This document shows positions 36,845 to 48,609 of a stretch of 64,000 nucleotides of DNA, in pieces. Both the position numbers and the translations under genes were made by a program. Every line of letters begins with the position of its first letter. Within the stretch, counting starts at the first letter, position 1. The notes beneath the pieces are model-generated. The model made no database searches, was not told the origin of the DNA, and worked only from the letters and a program-made list of their open reading frames with translations. Source of the stretch: Mesocentrotus franciscanus (lineage: Eukaryota; Echinodermata; Echinoidea; Camarodonta; Strongylocentrotidae); NCBI GenBank assembly GCA_037976565.1, contig CP137670.1, positions 558,001 through 622,000 on the forward strand, given 5' to 3'.

Positions 36845-36985
36845 ACCAAATGGGTAGTAGGCTTATTGGAGATTACACCAAATGGCTACAAATTTTTATT
36901 AGACCAAGTGATAAATAGATGAAATGATTATTAGATAATGTGGATTGTAGACGAGTTTGGTTGTAGACCATATGGGAATAGATCA
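36845..36985. repeat. Degenerate minisatellite of TAGACCAAATGGG phrases
   Basis: Variants TAGACCAAATGGG, ACACCAAATGG, TAGACCAAGTG, TAGACCATATGGG and TAGATCAACTGGG follow one another at irregular spacing of about 25-50 bp. Low-order, diverged repetition only. Confidence 0.5.
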
Positions 36986-39665
36986 ACTGGGTTGCATTTG
37001 AGTAATAGAACGCTTAATTAGATAGTCTTTATACAAGCATAACACCAAAATTATTTTTATGATTTCGATCAGCGTTAGAAGGTTGATACTTGAATTTTTA
37101 CTAAACAAAATAAAGGTGAGAATACATGGAATGGTAACTAAACATACTAGTTATGGCTCATATAAACGAGTCATAATAGTGAGATGCGCCTACAATTTCA
37201 CATTAGTATTTCTTCTGTTTTCACCCCATGATCCAATATCTGCTGAGAAGATTAGACTAATTTCAAACGATGTATATTCGGTATATTCCCAAGAAAAAAA
37301 AATCACTGTGTAGTAGTCTCCTTAAAGAACAGTTTCCGATGTTGCATGGCTGAATATTGAAGCAAGAGATGTTGTATCTCGTCTTTATCTCTCTGACAAA
37401 TAAAAAGAGATACTGCCACATCTACAGACACACGCATAGATCCCTCACAGGCTCACACATGCCTACAAAGGGCTGATTCAATCGGATATTATAAGACTCG
37501 ATCAATCTAAAATTGAATGTATTTCTGTTTTTTTAAGACTAGCAACACTAATCAATGCTTGTGGAGGCCATTTCACAATTATTTACTTTCAATAACATAG
37601 CAATAGTAAGCATTTGAAATATATGATTAACAAGAAAAATATTATTACATAACGAAACTAAAGAACTTGATTTTTTACCAACAAATTTCATTCAGTCCTG
37701 GATGGTAACTTCAAATTGGCCACTAGGCTGGTTGCTGCAGAAAGATTTTCGTAAGTGGATTTACGTCATCATTAAGCTATACCACTTGTTATTCAACATT
37801 TTGCTATTTCAAACAAACATTAAAAATTTGTCCCTGAAAAATCAATTAAATATATTCTAAAAACTAATATATTTTTTTATAGAGTTTTTATTTCAGTATT
37901 TTGGAAGGTCTGACATTTAAAATGTGTACCGATATAAAAACATAAATACGAGATTCACGTCAAATCGGCCACATTTGCTACGCTCGGGAACGTTATAACT
38001 ACACCTCAATGGTATATAGAACGCTTCATACCCCATGGTGCAGAGGTTGTAACCGAGTCCTATGCACATTTTATCATTTTCATCACATATCTCTTTGTGT
38101 CATTGAGAACGCGGATTGTATCGCCTGGTTGGTAAGATAGGAACGGCCGGTATACACGGCATTATTTAGACAAATTGGAAATAACTTTTTTTTTTTTTTT
38201 TTTTTATAACGGAGCATGAATTCGAATCGTTTGTTTGTCTAGTCTAAGAATAGTTTCCAATAGCCATCGAAAATGTTTGTTATTGTTATATTGTTCTATT
38301 TTTGCAACAATAAGACATACTATTTTTTTTTGGGGGGCGGGGTGAGAATGGGCTAGGAAAAGTGAATCATAAATGTTTTATTTCTTGTACAAATTATAAT
38401 TTGGACTCTCGGTAGAACAGTTGCGCTGTAAAGGCTCAACTGAACTGACCTATTCGATCCTCCGTACCATTTACCCACGTTTTCATTTATGTTATTACAT
38501 TTATTTATATGTTGTTGATTGCTTTTGAAAGAACCATATTATATTGAAATCATCATCATGAATGACTTCGTTTTATTCGAGTGTCTAGTCTGAGAATACT
38601 GCCTATCGGAAATGTATTGGTTGTCACTTTAATATAATATTTATTTTATTATAATAGTCACTTTTTGCAAAAATTAGGCATATGTAATCATATTCTAAAT
38701 TGTGTTCGGGGGCAGGAGGGGGGGATGGGTGGGTGGGTAGCAGGGGTGTCGATTTGTATCCGTGGTTGGGGGGGGGGATGATAGGTGCCAAAATATTTTC
38801 GGCAATGGATCAAAGCCACCAAGAGGTAGAAGCAGGTTGTAGGTTGTGTAGCAGGTTGCACCCCCTCCCTTCCAAGTTATTAACTTTTTTCAAGTCACCC
38901 TCAATAAAGATAACATTTCAGAGAATATAAGAGTGGAAATAAAATTAATAACATGCTAAATGTTAGTCCTGACTCTTGCCTGCAGTGTAGGCCTACCAGA
39001 CTGATATCATCTATTTTTAAACGAAATTTAGACATTACCAAAAAAATCCAATGGTGAGGGATATCAACTTGTGAAAGTATTATGTTACCAGTGGGCAAAT
39101 GCATTAATAAGCAACCAGGAAAGGTTCATGTAGACAGAAAATTCTTTATTTCCTGGTGATAGAAACATACATTTTATGAATATTGATGTCTCCAAACAAC
39201 ATTCATCGTGAAAAACCCATTCAAATATTCTGTGTAAGGAGATCTTTAAAAAAACATAGTTCTCATTAGTAAATGAAAAACATATTGCTTTTGGTTCTCA
39301 AAATGACAGAAAATTTCCACTCCTGATCTCATACAAACTGTCTGTTTCTTAAAAACATAATATAAAACTACCAAACAACAAACTTCCATTATCTCCTTCT
39401 TCACCCAGATATACTTATCATACCAGATACGCTCTAAAATATAAACATAATATTCCCCTCACGCCCTGACCAGAGCACTATTTTTTTTCTCAAAAACTAT
39501 AACCAGTCCTAGAAGGTGCATTATTATTGGTTATAAACAAAAAGTCCCAAATTTCATTCAATCTTTTTTGTTTCTTGTTTTTCTTTTCACTTTCCTTTTA
39601 AGCCCTGTCAATAATGTGACATTGATTATTTACTCGTTTTTAATTAGTTTTTGAAGAACTCCTAG

Positions 39666-39930
39666 ATGAAAGAAATCATAACTATTCTTGAATAGTAATA
39701 CTTGTTTTAGAACATGTTGGGCCTGTCTCACATTGCCTTCCATCATTCCATGGCAATATTCCATGTTTCTTTCAGCTTATTTCTCACTTCACTTCACTTC
39801 ATGAAAGAAATCATAACTATTCTTGAATATTATTACTTGTTGTAGAACATGTTGGGCCTGTCTCACATTGCCTTCCATCATTCCATGGCAATTTTCCATG
39901 TTTCTTTCAGCTTATTTCTCACTTCTTTTC
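39666..39930. repeat. Two-copy 135-bp tandem duplication inside the hAT-like element
   Basis: 39666-39800 is repeated almost exactly at 39801-39930; both contain CATGTTGGGCCTGTCTCACA and CATTCCATGGCAAT. Confidence 0.9.
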
Positions 39931-40206
39931 CATCCACTCAACTAATTCCTGATCATGCATTAACCTCATACCTACCATCACCCATGCCTAAGCTTTTTAG
40001 GGAGGGGATCCCGTAAAGTAATTTTGACATTGTAAGAAATAAACATGAGCAATATTTCAATGTAGGTTACTTTAAAGTCAACCTCTTTTTTTCATCGCCC
40101 ATTCACATCAGTTCCCTGAAAGAAATGCTGGAATATACATGTATATGTCCCTCTTTCTCTTGTCTTTCTTCCTTTTCTCTTCCCCCTTCCTTTTCCCTTT
40201 TCCCAG

Positions 40207-40675
40207 GTATCAAGCCCATATGGGGCCCATATAGGGATGATCTGGGTCACTTGCGCCATCTGTGCTATTAAATAGAACCCATATATGTATCCCATATGGG
40301 GCCAATATTTGGTAACGCATATGGGATCTATCCGGGCCCCTTATGGGTTCCACTGGGATTGAGCTGGACGTACACATATTGGTAGAATATAAATATGCCC
40401 GTATGGGTAACACATGGGGAAAATCCGGGTTAACCCACATGGGATATATCTGGGTTAACCAATGTGGGTACCAGATGGGATTAAGCTGGGCATACCCATT
40501 TGGGCCCAGTGTGGTATGGGTCCCATCTGGGTCCCATCTGTCTTATAAGGGTCCCATATGCTTCTTGGGTGCAGATGCCTTAGGGCCCCAGATGGTTTTC
40601 CATATGGGGCCCATGTTTCAGAGAATACATGTATGGGATCCATGTGGGTCTCACATGGGCTTGCTACCTGGGTTT
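40207..40675. repeat. Dense degenerate palindrome field based on CCCATATGGG
   Basis: About 470 bp filled with variants of CCCATATGGGGCCCATATAG, CATATGGGATC, CCCATCTGGGTCCCATCTG and CACATGGG at short irregular spacing. Because the motif is nearly self-complementary, both strands give Met-Gly-Pro-Ile-Trp-like frames. Those frames are a by-product of the repeat, not evidence of genes. Confidence 0.75.
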
Positions 40676-41967
40676 TTATCCTCTCTGTCTCTCATTATCT
40701 CTCTCTCTCCCACTCTCTACTTCTTTTTTGCACTTTTGCGCTTCGCGCTTAACACTTACATGTAGCTCGTTGCTTTTTAACGCTGCGGCTTTGCATTTGG
40801 CGCACTGCATTTCTATGATGCTGTTGATTGAATAAATTTAATAAATTCATCAATTCCTGATGAAGCCATATGAGCGAGAATTCAATTTATTCTTGTCTCA
40901 TTTACTTCGTTTTCTATTTATATATGTATGTATTATGAAAATGAGATAGCAAAATGTGTATATTGATGGTCATCTTGCGAGTAATAACCATTAACTACTC
41001 TCATCGGGCTCTCATCGTTAATTTTCTCTTCATTTTTTTTTTTTTTGATGGTGAATTATTGGGGGATGATTGTACAGGCCATCCCCACCTGAAATATTGG
41101 GGGATATATCCCCATCCCCCGTGATCGACACCCCTGGTGGGTAGGATATGAAAAGTGAATGTATCATTTCTTGTAACGTTAGCTGTAAAATGAAGAAAAA
41201 ACATCAGTATTTTCGTTTGAACAAGTTGTACCTTCCCATATTTGCCTTATCACCATATTTCGGTAGAACAGTTGCGCTGTATTATGGCACAACTAAACAC
41301 ACCTAGTCATTTGTACCTTTTACCCACGTTTTTATTTATGTCATTTTACATTAATTTATATGTTGTTGATTATAACGGAACATTATATTCAAATCATCAT
41401 CATGATGGATTTCGTTTTATTTGTGTGTCTAGGCTAAGAATACTGTACCTTTATTATGGTCACTTACAAGAAATATTAGACATATAACTTTGATTTTTTT
41501 TTGTTTCGAAAGGGGGGGGGTGGGATATGAAAAGTGAATGTATCATTTCTTGTAATGTTAGCTGTTAAATGAAAATTGTTCAAATTCAGTATTTATGTTT
41601 GCCCAATTCGTACCTTTATTTGCCATATACACGTATCATCCTATCTTATTTGATCAAATCATTAGGACCCCTCGGTAGAACAGTTGCGCTGTAATGGCTC
41701 AACTGAACAGACCTATTCGATCATCCGTACCAGTTACCCAAGTTTTTATTTAGGTTATTACATTTATTTATATGTTATTGATTGTTTTTATAACGGAACA
41801 TTATGTTCATATCATCATCATAAAGGACAGCGTTTTATTGTTATGCTATAGTCTAAGAATACTGTCCAAAAGCGTTCGTAAAAACAAGTTTGTTATAATG
41901 GTTACTTACACTACAGTTACAAAAGAAATTAGACATATAAGTTTGACTTTTTCGGGGGGGGGGGAGG

Positions 41968-42178
41968 CAGGGGCGAATCCAGCCGGCGGTGAGGGGGCCC
42001 ATTCGTGAGAAAATATTTAGCGTTGATAAGCGTGGGGGGCGGTAATGAGCACTAAAATATTTGTGTTTTTTTGCTCAACACCCCCCCCCCTTGAGCCCCC
42101 CAAAAAGGTAAAATTGTGGCTATCATCCTTTTTTGCCACGGGTGGGGGCCCGGGCCCCCACCCTAGATCCACAACTAG
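41968..42178. mobile_element. GC-rich MITE-like insertion in the tandem array
   Basis: Starts CAGGGGCGAATCCAGCC and ends near CCCTAGATCCACAACTAG, with C- and G-runs inside. It accounts for the extra length of the third array unit. The ends are only weakly inverted, so this is a degenerate copy. Confidence 0.5.
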
Positions 42179-42659
42179 GGGAGGGGTGGGGTGAGATAAT
42201 TGAATTGAATTGAATCGAATGTATCATTTCCTACAAATGCTAGCTGTAAAATGAAAATTGTTCAAATTATTTTAGTATGTTTTTTTGTTTGCCCAGATTT
42301 CGCATTTAATTGCCATAATAGGCCTATATCAAAATCATACTCCTCGGTAGAACAGATGCGCTGCAATGGCACAACTGAACAGACCTATCCATCCGTATCA
42401 TTTAACCACATTTTCATATATGTTATTACACAATTTATTTATATGTTGTTGACTGTTTGTATAACGGAACATAATATATTCAAGTCATCATCAGACAGGA
42501 CTTCGATTTGTTTATTTATTTTTGTTATAATGGTCACTTTTTGCAAAAACAAGACACATATATTTAACTTCGGGGGATGGTGGGAATAGGGGAATATGAC
42601 AAGTGAATGTAACAATTTTTGTAGTGATATATAGCTGTAAAATAGGTATCGAATTAGAA

Positions 42660-44340
42660 ATAAACCACGTTTGTATTTTATTTGGGGGCAACTGCCCCTC
42701 CCCCAAATCAATACACCAGTGTTCAGGGGCTCATGTCTTCTCACCCATATAATAAAATAAAAAAACATACGCTTTCCCATCCTCTCACAATATTTTCTCG
42801 ATAATATGCGCCTATCGCTATTATAAAATCCTCCATTGATAAATAAATAGGGACATACGGAATGTTTAGGAAATTTAATCCCGGTTTACTCTCCTTTTCT
42901 TTGAATGGAATATAATTTTTATGCGATTCAATTCAGGTTTTATTATTTTTTAGTTTTGGTTAATTATTAATTAATTTGGTTAACATTTGTACTCCTTTTC
43001 TGCAGGGTTTTTTCGGGAGGGGGGTTTTTGTAGGGGCGGTGAAAATGCGTCCCCCCCCCCCTACTTCTGGCGCCCTGATAACAAACATAGGTGGCTATAG
43101 TTGCGCGCACGGGAAATCATATTACAACTTGATTTGTGGACAAAAAAACACGTTTCTAGAAATTCAGAAATGGGTCCGAATTTCATAAATAATTCTTTCA
43201 CATGTTCCATCAAAAGATTTATTGAGACAAAAGTATAGAATTTTTCAATTCTTGCAATCCATGCCAGACGCATAAAGCCCTAACATGAATCTACGGACTG
43301 GACTATGCACTATGAAGCTGCAACATGTCATACAACACAAGTCTTTGTAAATTCGTAATTTTGAATGACGGGGGGGGGGCGTAACTTTGAAATCATTATA
43401 ATATTTTGTGGAGTAACGTGTCTTATCATCTTTATATTGACCATAGGGGCACTGATGTTTTGGTCTCATTATTGGATGAAATCGCGCGTTGCGATCCGAA
43501 AAGTTTGCTGAAGAGAGGGCAATATTATCTTCACTTTCCTTTTCTTCATCTCACTTTCATTCTCCCCCTCTCTCTCTCTCTCTCTCTTTCTATCTTCCTC
43601 CTTCCTTTTATTATTTTCTCCTTCTTCTTTTTTTTTGTTGTTGTTTACATGAGATTGGGGGGGGGGGGCAGGTTGGCCATGTGACCTACACAACTGGCTT
43701 ATTTCATGGACCTATACTGTAAACGATATGAGGTCCATGATATACACCGACTCCATGCAGATTCCACCTTTCCTCCACTTGTGAGTGACATACATATACA
43801 AGCAACATAAATAACATATACATTCTAGGATACAAAGAAAATACGACAATAATAAATATAACAATAATAGCAATAACAAAACTGATATATAAATAAAAAA
43901 AACTGGCATAAAAATTGAATCTCGACAATGCACAGAATGCACAAAATAGATGAATGAATGTGTTTTGAACATTCACCCCTTCTCTCCCAGAAATAGAGTA
44001 TGAGGAAAAAAAACAGAGACAAGAACAAATGAGAGAGAGAGAGAGGAGTCACATGGAGTAGAGAAGAAAGGAAATGTGAGGGAGAGAGAGAAGGTGACAG
44101 AAAACGAAGAGCTCTGGGAGGGAAGAGATGAGGTAGAGTACAGGCTATCAAGAACAGTGACTGCCCGTGGTAGATAAAGACAAACAACGAGTCATGGACA
44201 TTGCAAGCTAAGAGATAGATCCTATGATGTTAAAATTTAATATTAGGTCGAGTATTAAAGGAACCTAGCCATTACACATTTACATACATGTGTCATGGGA
44301 TAAAGAAGCGAAATAAAGAGGCGGAAAGGGGAAAAGGCCC
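42660..44340. other. Non-coding, homopolymer- and microsatellite-rich
   Basis: C10 and G9 runs near 43050 and 43370, a TC repeat at about 43564-43590, and poly-T and G11 near 43628-43670. AGAG repeats occur near 44030-44090. No gene supported. Confidence 0.55.
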
Positions 44341-44343
44341 TAA

Positions 44344-45250
44344 AGGCCCATTGCTCTTACTGTCTGGTTCACGAATCTCTTAGAGAAGATGATATACGAG
44401 AGAATGATGTGGTACACAGAAAAGACTGATTTAATACCAGAGTGTCAGAGTGGACTCAGAAGAGAAAGGGTACAAAGGACAATATTGTTCAATTTGAAAA
44501 TGACATCCAAAAAAATACATGGAGAAGGCGTTCGATAGACTGTGGAAAAAGGGCCTCATTTTCAAGTTGAACCAACTCTGTTTTAAAGGAAGAACTTTAA
44601 AATTCTTATGGAATTATATAAGTGGGCGCTCGTTCCAAGTGTGGGCAAATAAAAGCTATTCTGAAGTTTTCGCTACAGATGATGGTCTGCCCCAAGGTAG
44701 TTCTCTTAGCCCCCTCTTCTTTAACTTAATGTTGTCTGATATACCAATCGATGCCTCTGTTAATATTTCTTTATATGCAGATGACTGAAAAGTGGGAAGA
44801 ATAAAGACTTCTTTAAGAAAAAGTACAGGCTTATATGAATACCCTCAATGCTTGGTTCAAGAAATGGGGATTTATTATCTCCAAAGAAAAATCTGTTTCT
44901 GTCCTTTTCAGCAATACAAACAAAAATGTTCAAGTAAACTTAGATGGTTTACCATTACCAAAGGAAAAAACACACACTTTTCTAGGTATGATAATAGACA
45001 GAAAGCTTACATAGAGACCACATATAGAGAGGATTGTAACAGAGGCTAAAAGTAAAATAAATGTGATGAAAAGACTATCGGGGACCACATGGGGGAGTAG
45101 CTTTTATAGCCTTTTGACTTTTTACAAGGCAGTTATCAGACCCCTATTGGATTATGGGTACGAAGCCTATGCTTAAGCATATGATCATGTGAAGAACTAT
45201 CTATTAACCATTCAATACCAAACACTTAAATTGTGTACAAGAGTATCGCC
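44344..45250 (+). pseudogene. LINE reverse transcriptase region, decayed
   Basis: Reads RPIALTVWF at 44344, then ECQSGLRRE, a frame change near 44500, and the first catalytic box EKAFDRLW (44522-44545). GLPQGSSLSPLFFNL and the YADD catalytic box end at 44785 and are followed by a TGA. In another frame MNTLNAWFKKWGFIISKEKS, HTFLGMIIDRKLT and RPLLDYGYEAYA follow, with stops. This is the RT core plus thumb of a non-LTR retrotransposon. With the RNase H domain just downstream it fits the I-like or jockey-like group. Several frameshifts and stops make it non-functional. Confidence 0.88.
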
Positions 45251-45448
45251 CGGACTCTTGAGTCGTTACAGGTGGATACAGGTGAATTACCTTTAGACTT
45301 AAGACGAACCATGCTTAATTTGTTTTCAAAAAAGCAAAAATCAGGCAATATAACAACCATCCACTTAGGCATTCTATATAGAATTGCTGGCAATTTGAAT
45401 ATGAGAAAAACCAAAAAGTACTTTAACTTTGTGGTCTTAGATTCATAG

Positions 45449-46300
45449 AGGACAAGATTCGCTATTCAAGTGAAACTGTTATGTTTTCCGCTCCCATACC
45501 ACCTTGGCATCTCACTCCTTTAGAAGTTTCGTTAGACTTACATGAAGTTATTTCCAAAAGTGACACCACTTTTCTTCAAAATAATGTAACTGTAGAACAC
45601 ATCAATACCAATTGAGGAAATAACCTCCATATATATACTGATGGATTGAAAGACCCCCAAAATCACAGCGCTTCTGCTTGTTTTTGTGTACCTGCAATGA
45701 AAATTGTTCAGTGTAAAAGGATGCAGGATTTTACTTCCTCTTATCGCTCTGAACTGGCTGAAATTATCTTAGCCTTGAGATGGCTCGAAGAATTTAATGT
45801 CTATAATAAAGTAATTATTTTATCTGATTCTTTGAGTGCTCTCCAAGCAATACAGGAAAACAAAAAAGAAAATTTAATTTAAAAAATTGAACTCTTGACT
45901 ACATGTCTAAAATATAAAGGCACGTTAATTTGCTTGGAATGGATCCCGTCTCATTGCGGGATCAATGGAAACGAAACAGCTGATTTCTATGCAAAAATAG
46001 CTCTAAAACAACAACTAGAAATCAATAATGAATTAAAATTCAATAAATCAAAAAATTTGCAATCAATTTTGTTAATGAGATCTGGCAGAAGAGAGGAACA
46101 AAAAAGGCCTTCTTTCAAATATCGTCAGACTGACAGACAGAGTGAAAAATTATCCAGAGACTGCGTCTTGGTGGCGTAAAACTGAATAGTTTAATGTTTA
46201 AGACTGGTAGGCATCAGTTTGGAAATTGTGAGTGTTTTCAGGAAAAAGAGACAATACACTACTTATTGTACGTGTGTACTAGATTAATGATACAGCGTGC
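45449..46300 (+). pseudogene. LINE RNase H domain and C-terminal Cys/His motif, decayed
   Basis: One frame runs from about 45454 with a MFSAPIPPW block. It enters RNase H: YTDG (catalytic Asp near 45640), RSELAEI (Glu at 45751), LSDSLSAL (Asp at 45826), WIPSHCG and NETAD (last Asp at 45982). All expected acidic residues are present. Two in-frame stops interrupt it: TGA just before NNLHIYTDG and TAA at 45880-45882. A frameshift then leads to RLGGVKLNSLMFKTGRH and a C-x-C, H, C cluster near 46229-46285, as in the zinc-knuckle-like tail of such LINEs. RNase H would remove the RNA strand during element copying. Confidence 0.88.
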
Positions 46301-46810
46301 CCTCTTACTTGCGGAATTAAATGTAACTAATAATATAGAGGCGGAAAGAAAAGTGGAGACTTAAGTGTGGACACACAAATTGCACTCAAAGTTGGTGTTG
46401 GAAGTGATCACTAGGACTATTACCATGGCACCGGATCAAGAACATTCGAATTTAAACAAAAATGTCATATAATTAGAACTTGAAAGTTTAAAACACGTTG
46501 TAAGTATGTAAATATAATGTGTTTTTTTTATAACAATAAAACATGCAAATAATATATTTAAACAATGTAAGATAAAAGTTTTCATAGCTGTAATCGAGGA
46601 CTTTCTGTTTTCAAGGACCCTCGGGTATCATAATCTGTCTGTTTGCCATAAAGTAAGTGATGGACGTGACCGCTGGGTTGTTACCATGATAACAAATCTA
46701 ATTTTAGAAAATACTTTAATTTTCAACAACATGAAACAAATGGTAAGCATCTAACAACTTTAGCGGTCCGTTTGATTATAATTAAAATTTGAGCCATTTA
46801 AATTTCTTTT
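46300..46810. other. Sequence downstream of the RNase H LINE
   Basis: Probably includes the LINE 3' untranslated region; an AATAAA-like TAACAATAAAAC lies near 46531. No clear poly-A tail or target duplication was seen. Confidence 0.4.
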
Positions 46811-46814
46811 TTTA

Positions 46815-46946
46815 TGTGGAGCGCCAGGAGTGTTAAGTTTGACTAACATGAGCGCTATATAAGAACCTACCGCTACATGTATTAATATTTTTATCATCAT
46901 TATTCTTCTTATTATTATTATTATCATTATCATTATTATTATTATT
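46815..46946 (+). mobile_element. SINE-like tail (GAGCGCTATATAAG..ATT run)
   Basis: GACTAACATGAGCGCTATAT is followed by AAGAACCTACCGC and an ATT/ATC run ending near 46946. Same tail type as the copies at 31.3 kb, 59.1 kb and the LINE at 55.5 kb. Confidence 0.45.
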
Positions 46947-46949
46947 GCA

Positions 46950-47740
46950 ATATGAGTACATAAAAAGTCCCAGTTGATACTTGTGAAGTTCATATATCGG
47001 CAAACTATTCTAATAGCAGTTTACTATGAGAACGGCATGATTTGTTATTAATAATTCGTACTTCCAATTTTTTGAAGACGTAGTGGTCGATCTAAAGATA
47101 TTGATTGCACAAACCCCGAATTCTATTATTGTAAGGTAATTATGGTAAGATTGAGGAATTTACAATGTCCTGTTAACTTTCACAATTTCATAGGGTACGT
47201 ACGTGTTCCCTTAGCTACGCTATTATTCATTTAATAGCAAATACATATCCTTTTCAAAGGAACCATTTGCTTTAATCATATTAATAAGCACATAAGAAAG
47301 TTGTTTTGTTTCGTAACAAAAGAGCCTCATACCATCATCTCAATTTCGTAAACGTAGGAACATATATATAAGAACTATAAAACTATATAAATAAGAAGTT
47401 GTATTACAAGGAAGAAGGCGCGAATCCCGGTAAGCATAGCTTGTAATGAGTACGCCCGAATACACAAATACATAATATACCTAAGAAATAGAAGAAAGGA
47501 AGAAAGGGACATGCAAGGATGAGAAGAGGGTAGAGAGTTTAGAGAAAGAGAAAATAAGAGGACTGCAACATAGTAGCAATGGAGTGTATGGCATGCATAA
47601 ACAACATATAGGTAGGATATAGGTGAAGGGTATAATGTGGAAATATTTGACTGCATTTTTATAGGATAATACTGGATTTATCACCGCTACCTCTGTATGG
47701 GTATCGATATAGCAGTAATAAAAGACACATACGTTAATAC
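46950..47740. other. Non-coding sequence, nothing recognised
   Basis: AT-rich; no supported feature. Confidence 0.5.
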
Positions 47741-47741
47741 A

Positions 47742-47776
<35 letters not shown>
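47741..47776. repeat. AT microsatellite
   Basis: Run of TATATATA with a few interruptions. Confidence 0.9.
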
Positions 47777-47781
<5 letters not shown>

Positions 47782-47832
47782 ATAATTATACACATGCATA
47801 CAACATATATATGTACATGATACATGATAGTC

Positions 47833-48022
47833 ATGTACAACTCCGCCTGGTACGTCACATTTCAAGACAATGGCTGTGCCCATGTCATGCTGAAAGGTAT
47901 TATATCATGCCAAGAAATCTTCAGTTATATATCTGTTGTACACGTTCGCAAGATTTATTGTACATCGTAAGGCAAGAATTCGTCTCATTTTTCAGAAAAC
48001 CTACACTTATTCTTTGGGGTTA
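47833..48022. mobile_element. Partial copy of family B element (right half)
   Basis: Matches about 22565-22765, sharing TACGTCACATTT, GGCTGTGCCCATGTCATGCT and CCTACACTTATTCTTTGGGG. The left half and the terminal GGTTTCCT are absent or diverged. Confidence 0.7.
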
Positions 48023-48192
48023 GTTCTGCTTCAAAGGACAAATAGATTGGCCATGTTGGATACACTTGCACATTCTTTGGTGCGTGCTAGCTCAACGTAG
48101 CAACTTGCGCCTTATATATATATATTATGTATATACATTATTTTGAGCAAAATGGACGCCTAAAATGAAGGTGATAAGTTACGGTAAAACAG

Positions 48193-48601
48193 GATGGATA
48201 GAGACAGAAAAAGAGAAAGAGACATAGAAATGAAAAGGAGGGAGAAAAGGGGGAGAGAGAGAGTGATATTGGAGGAAAAGATAGAGAGAGAAAGCGAAAG
48301 AGAAAGAAAGAGGGAGGGTCAGAGGAAGAGAGGGAGAGGGAGGGAGAGAGAGAGAGAGAGAGAAAGAAAAAAGGGGAGAAAGGGGAGAGGGAGGAAGAGA
48401 GAGAGAAAAGAGAGAAGGGGAGAGTGAGTGAGGAAGATAGAGAGAGAGAGAGAGGGGAAAGAAATATACAGAAAAAGGGAGAGACAGAGAAAGAGAAAGG
48501 GGGAGAGGGAGGGAGAGTGAGAGAGAAAAAAAGAGATAAAAAGGGAGAAAAAGGTGGTGGAGGGGAAGGGGAGGGAAGGAGAGAGAGAGAGAGATAAAGA
48601 C
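48193..48601. repeat. 409-bp purine-rich (GA/GGA) tract
   Basis: Almost only A and G on the plus strand, mainly GAGAGA, GGGAGA and GAAAGA. It gives low-complexity frames on both strands (Arg-Glu-rich on plus, Ser-Leu-Pro-rich on minus, 48138-48677), which are not genes. Such mirror-like purine tracts can form triplex DNA. Confidence 0.9.
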
Positions 48602-48609
48602 GGTGATAA

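Larger units (their letters stand above)
34490..38190. other. Non-coding, with a GC-richer patch
   Basis: No coding exon can be assigned. Between about 35290 and 36660 the sequence is locally richer in GC and CpG (for example 35455-35490 and 36245-36340, with GGCCTAG repeats), which might mark a promoter or first exon, but no reading frame is convincing. Includes an inverted family C fragment (36115-36190) and degenerate TAGACCAAATGGG phrases (36845-36985). Confidence 0.45.
38741..41136. mobile_element. hAT-like non-autonomous DNA transposon, 2.4 kb
   Basis: The ends are CAGGGGTGTCGAT (38741-38753) and its exact inverse (41124-41136). They are flanked by a perfect 8-bp duplication, GTGGGTAG, at 38733-38740 and 41137-41144. 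An 8-bp target duplication with CAGGG-type ends is the hAT signature. The element sits in the G-rich part of the first tandem-array unit, whose sequence resumes after it. No transposase is readable. Inside are a 135-bp tandem duplication (39666-39930) and a CCCATATGGG-rich stretch (40207-40675). Confidence 0.85.
38190..42660 (+). repeat. Tandem array of about 0.41-0.46-kb units, split by a DNA transposon
   Basis: Four units begin with GGTAGAACAG(T/A)TGCGCTG at 38411, 41262, 41674 and 42346. Each continues through a TTTACCCAC-like segment, TTATATGTTGTTGATT, TAACGGAACAT, CATCATCAT, TCTAGTCTAAGAATACTG, a G-run and GAAAAGTGAATGTATCATTT. A partial unit precedes the first (38200-38405). Corrected for insertions the period is about 410-460 bp. 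The unit start resembles a tRNA D arm, and TATTCGATC further on resembles a T arm, so the unit may derive from a tRNA-like SINE. Confidence 0.8.

Noticed and set aside
40092..40765. Several overlapping frames rich in Met-Gly-Pro-Ile-Trp on both strands
   Set aside because: By-product of the CCCATATGGG palindrome field; near-identical words on both strands are not expected of a gene.
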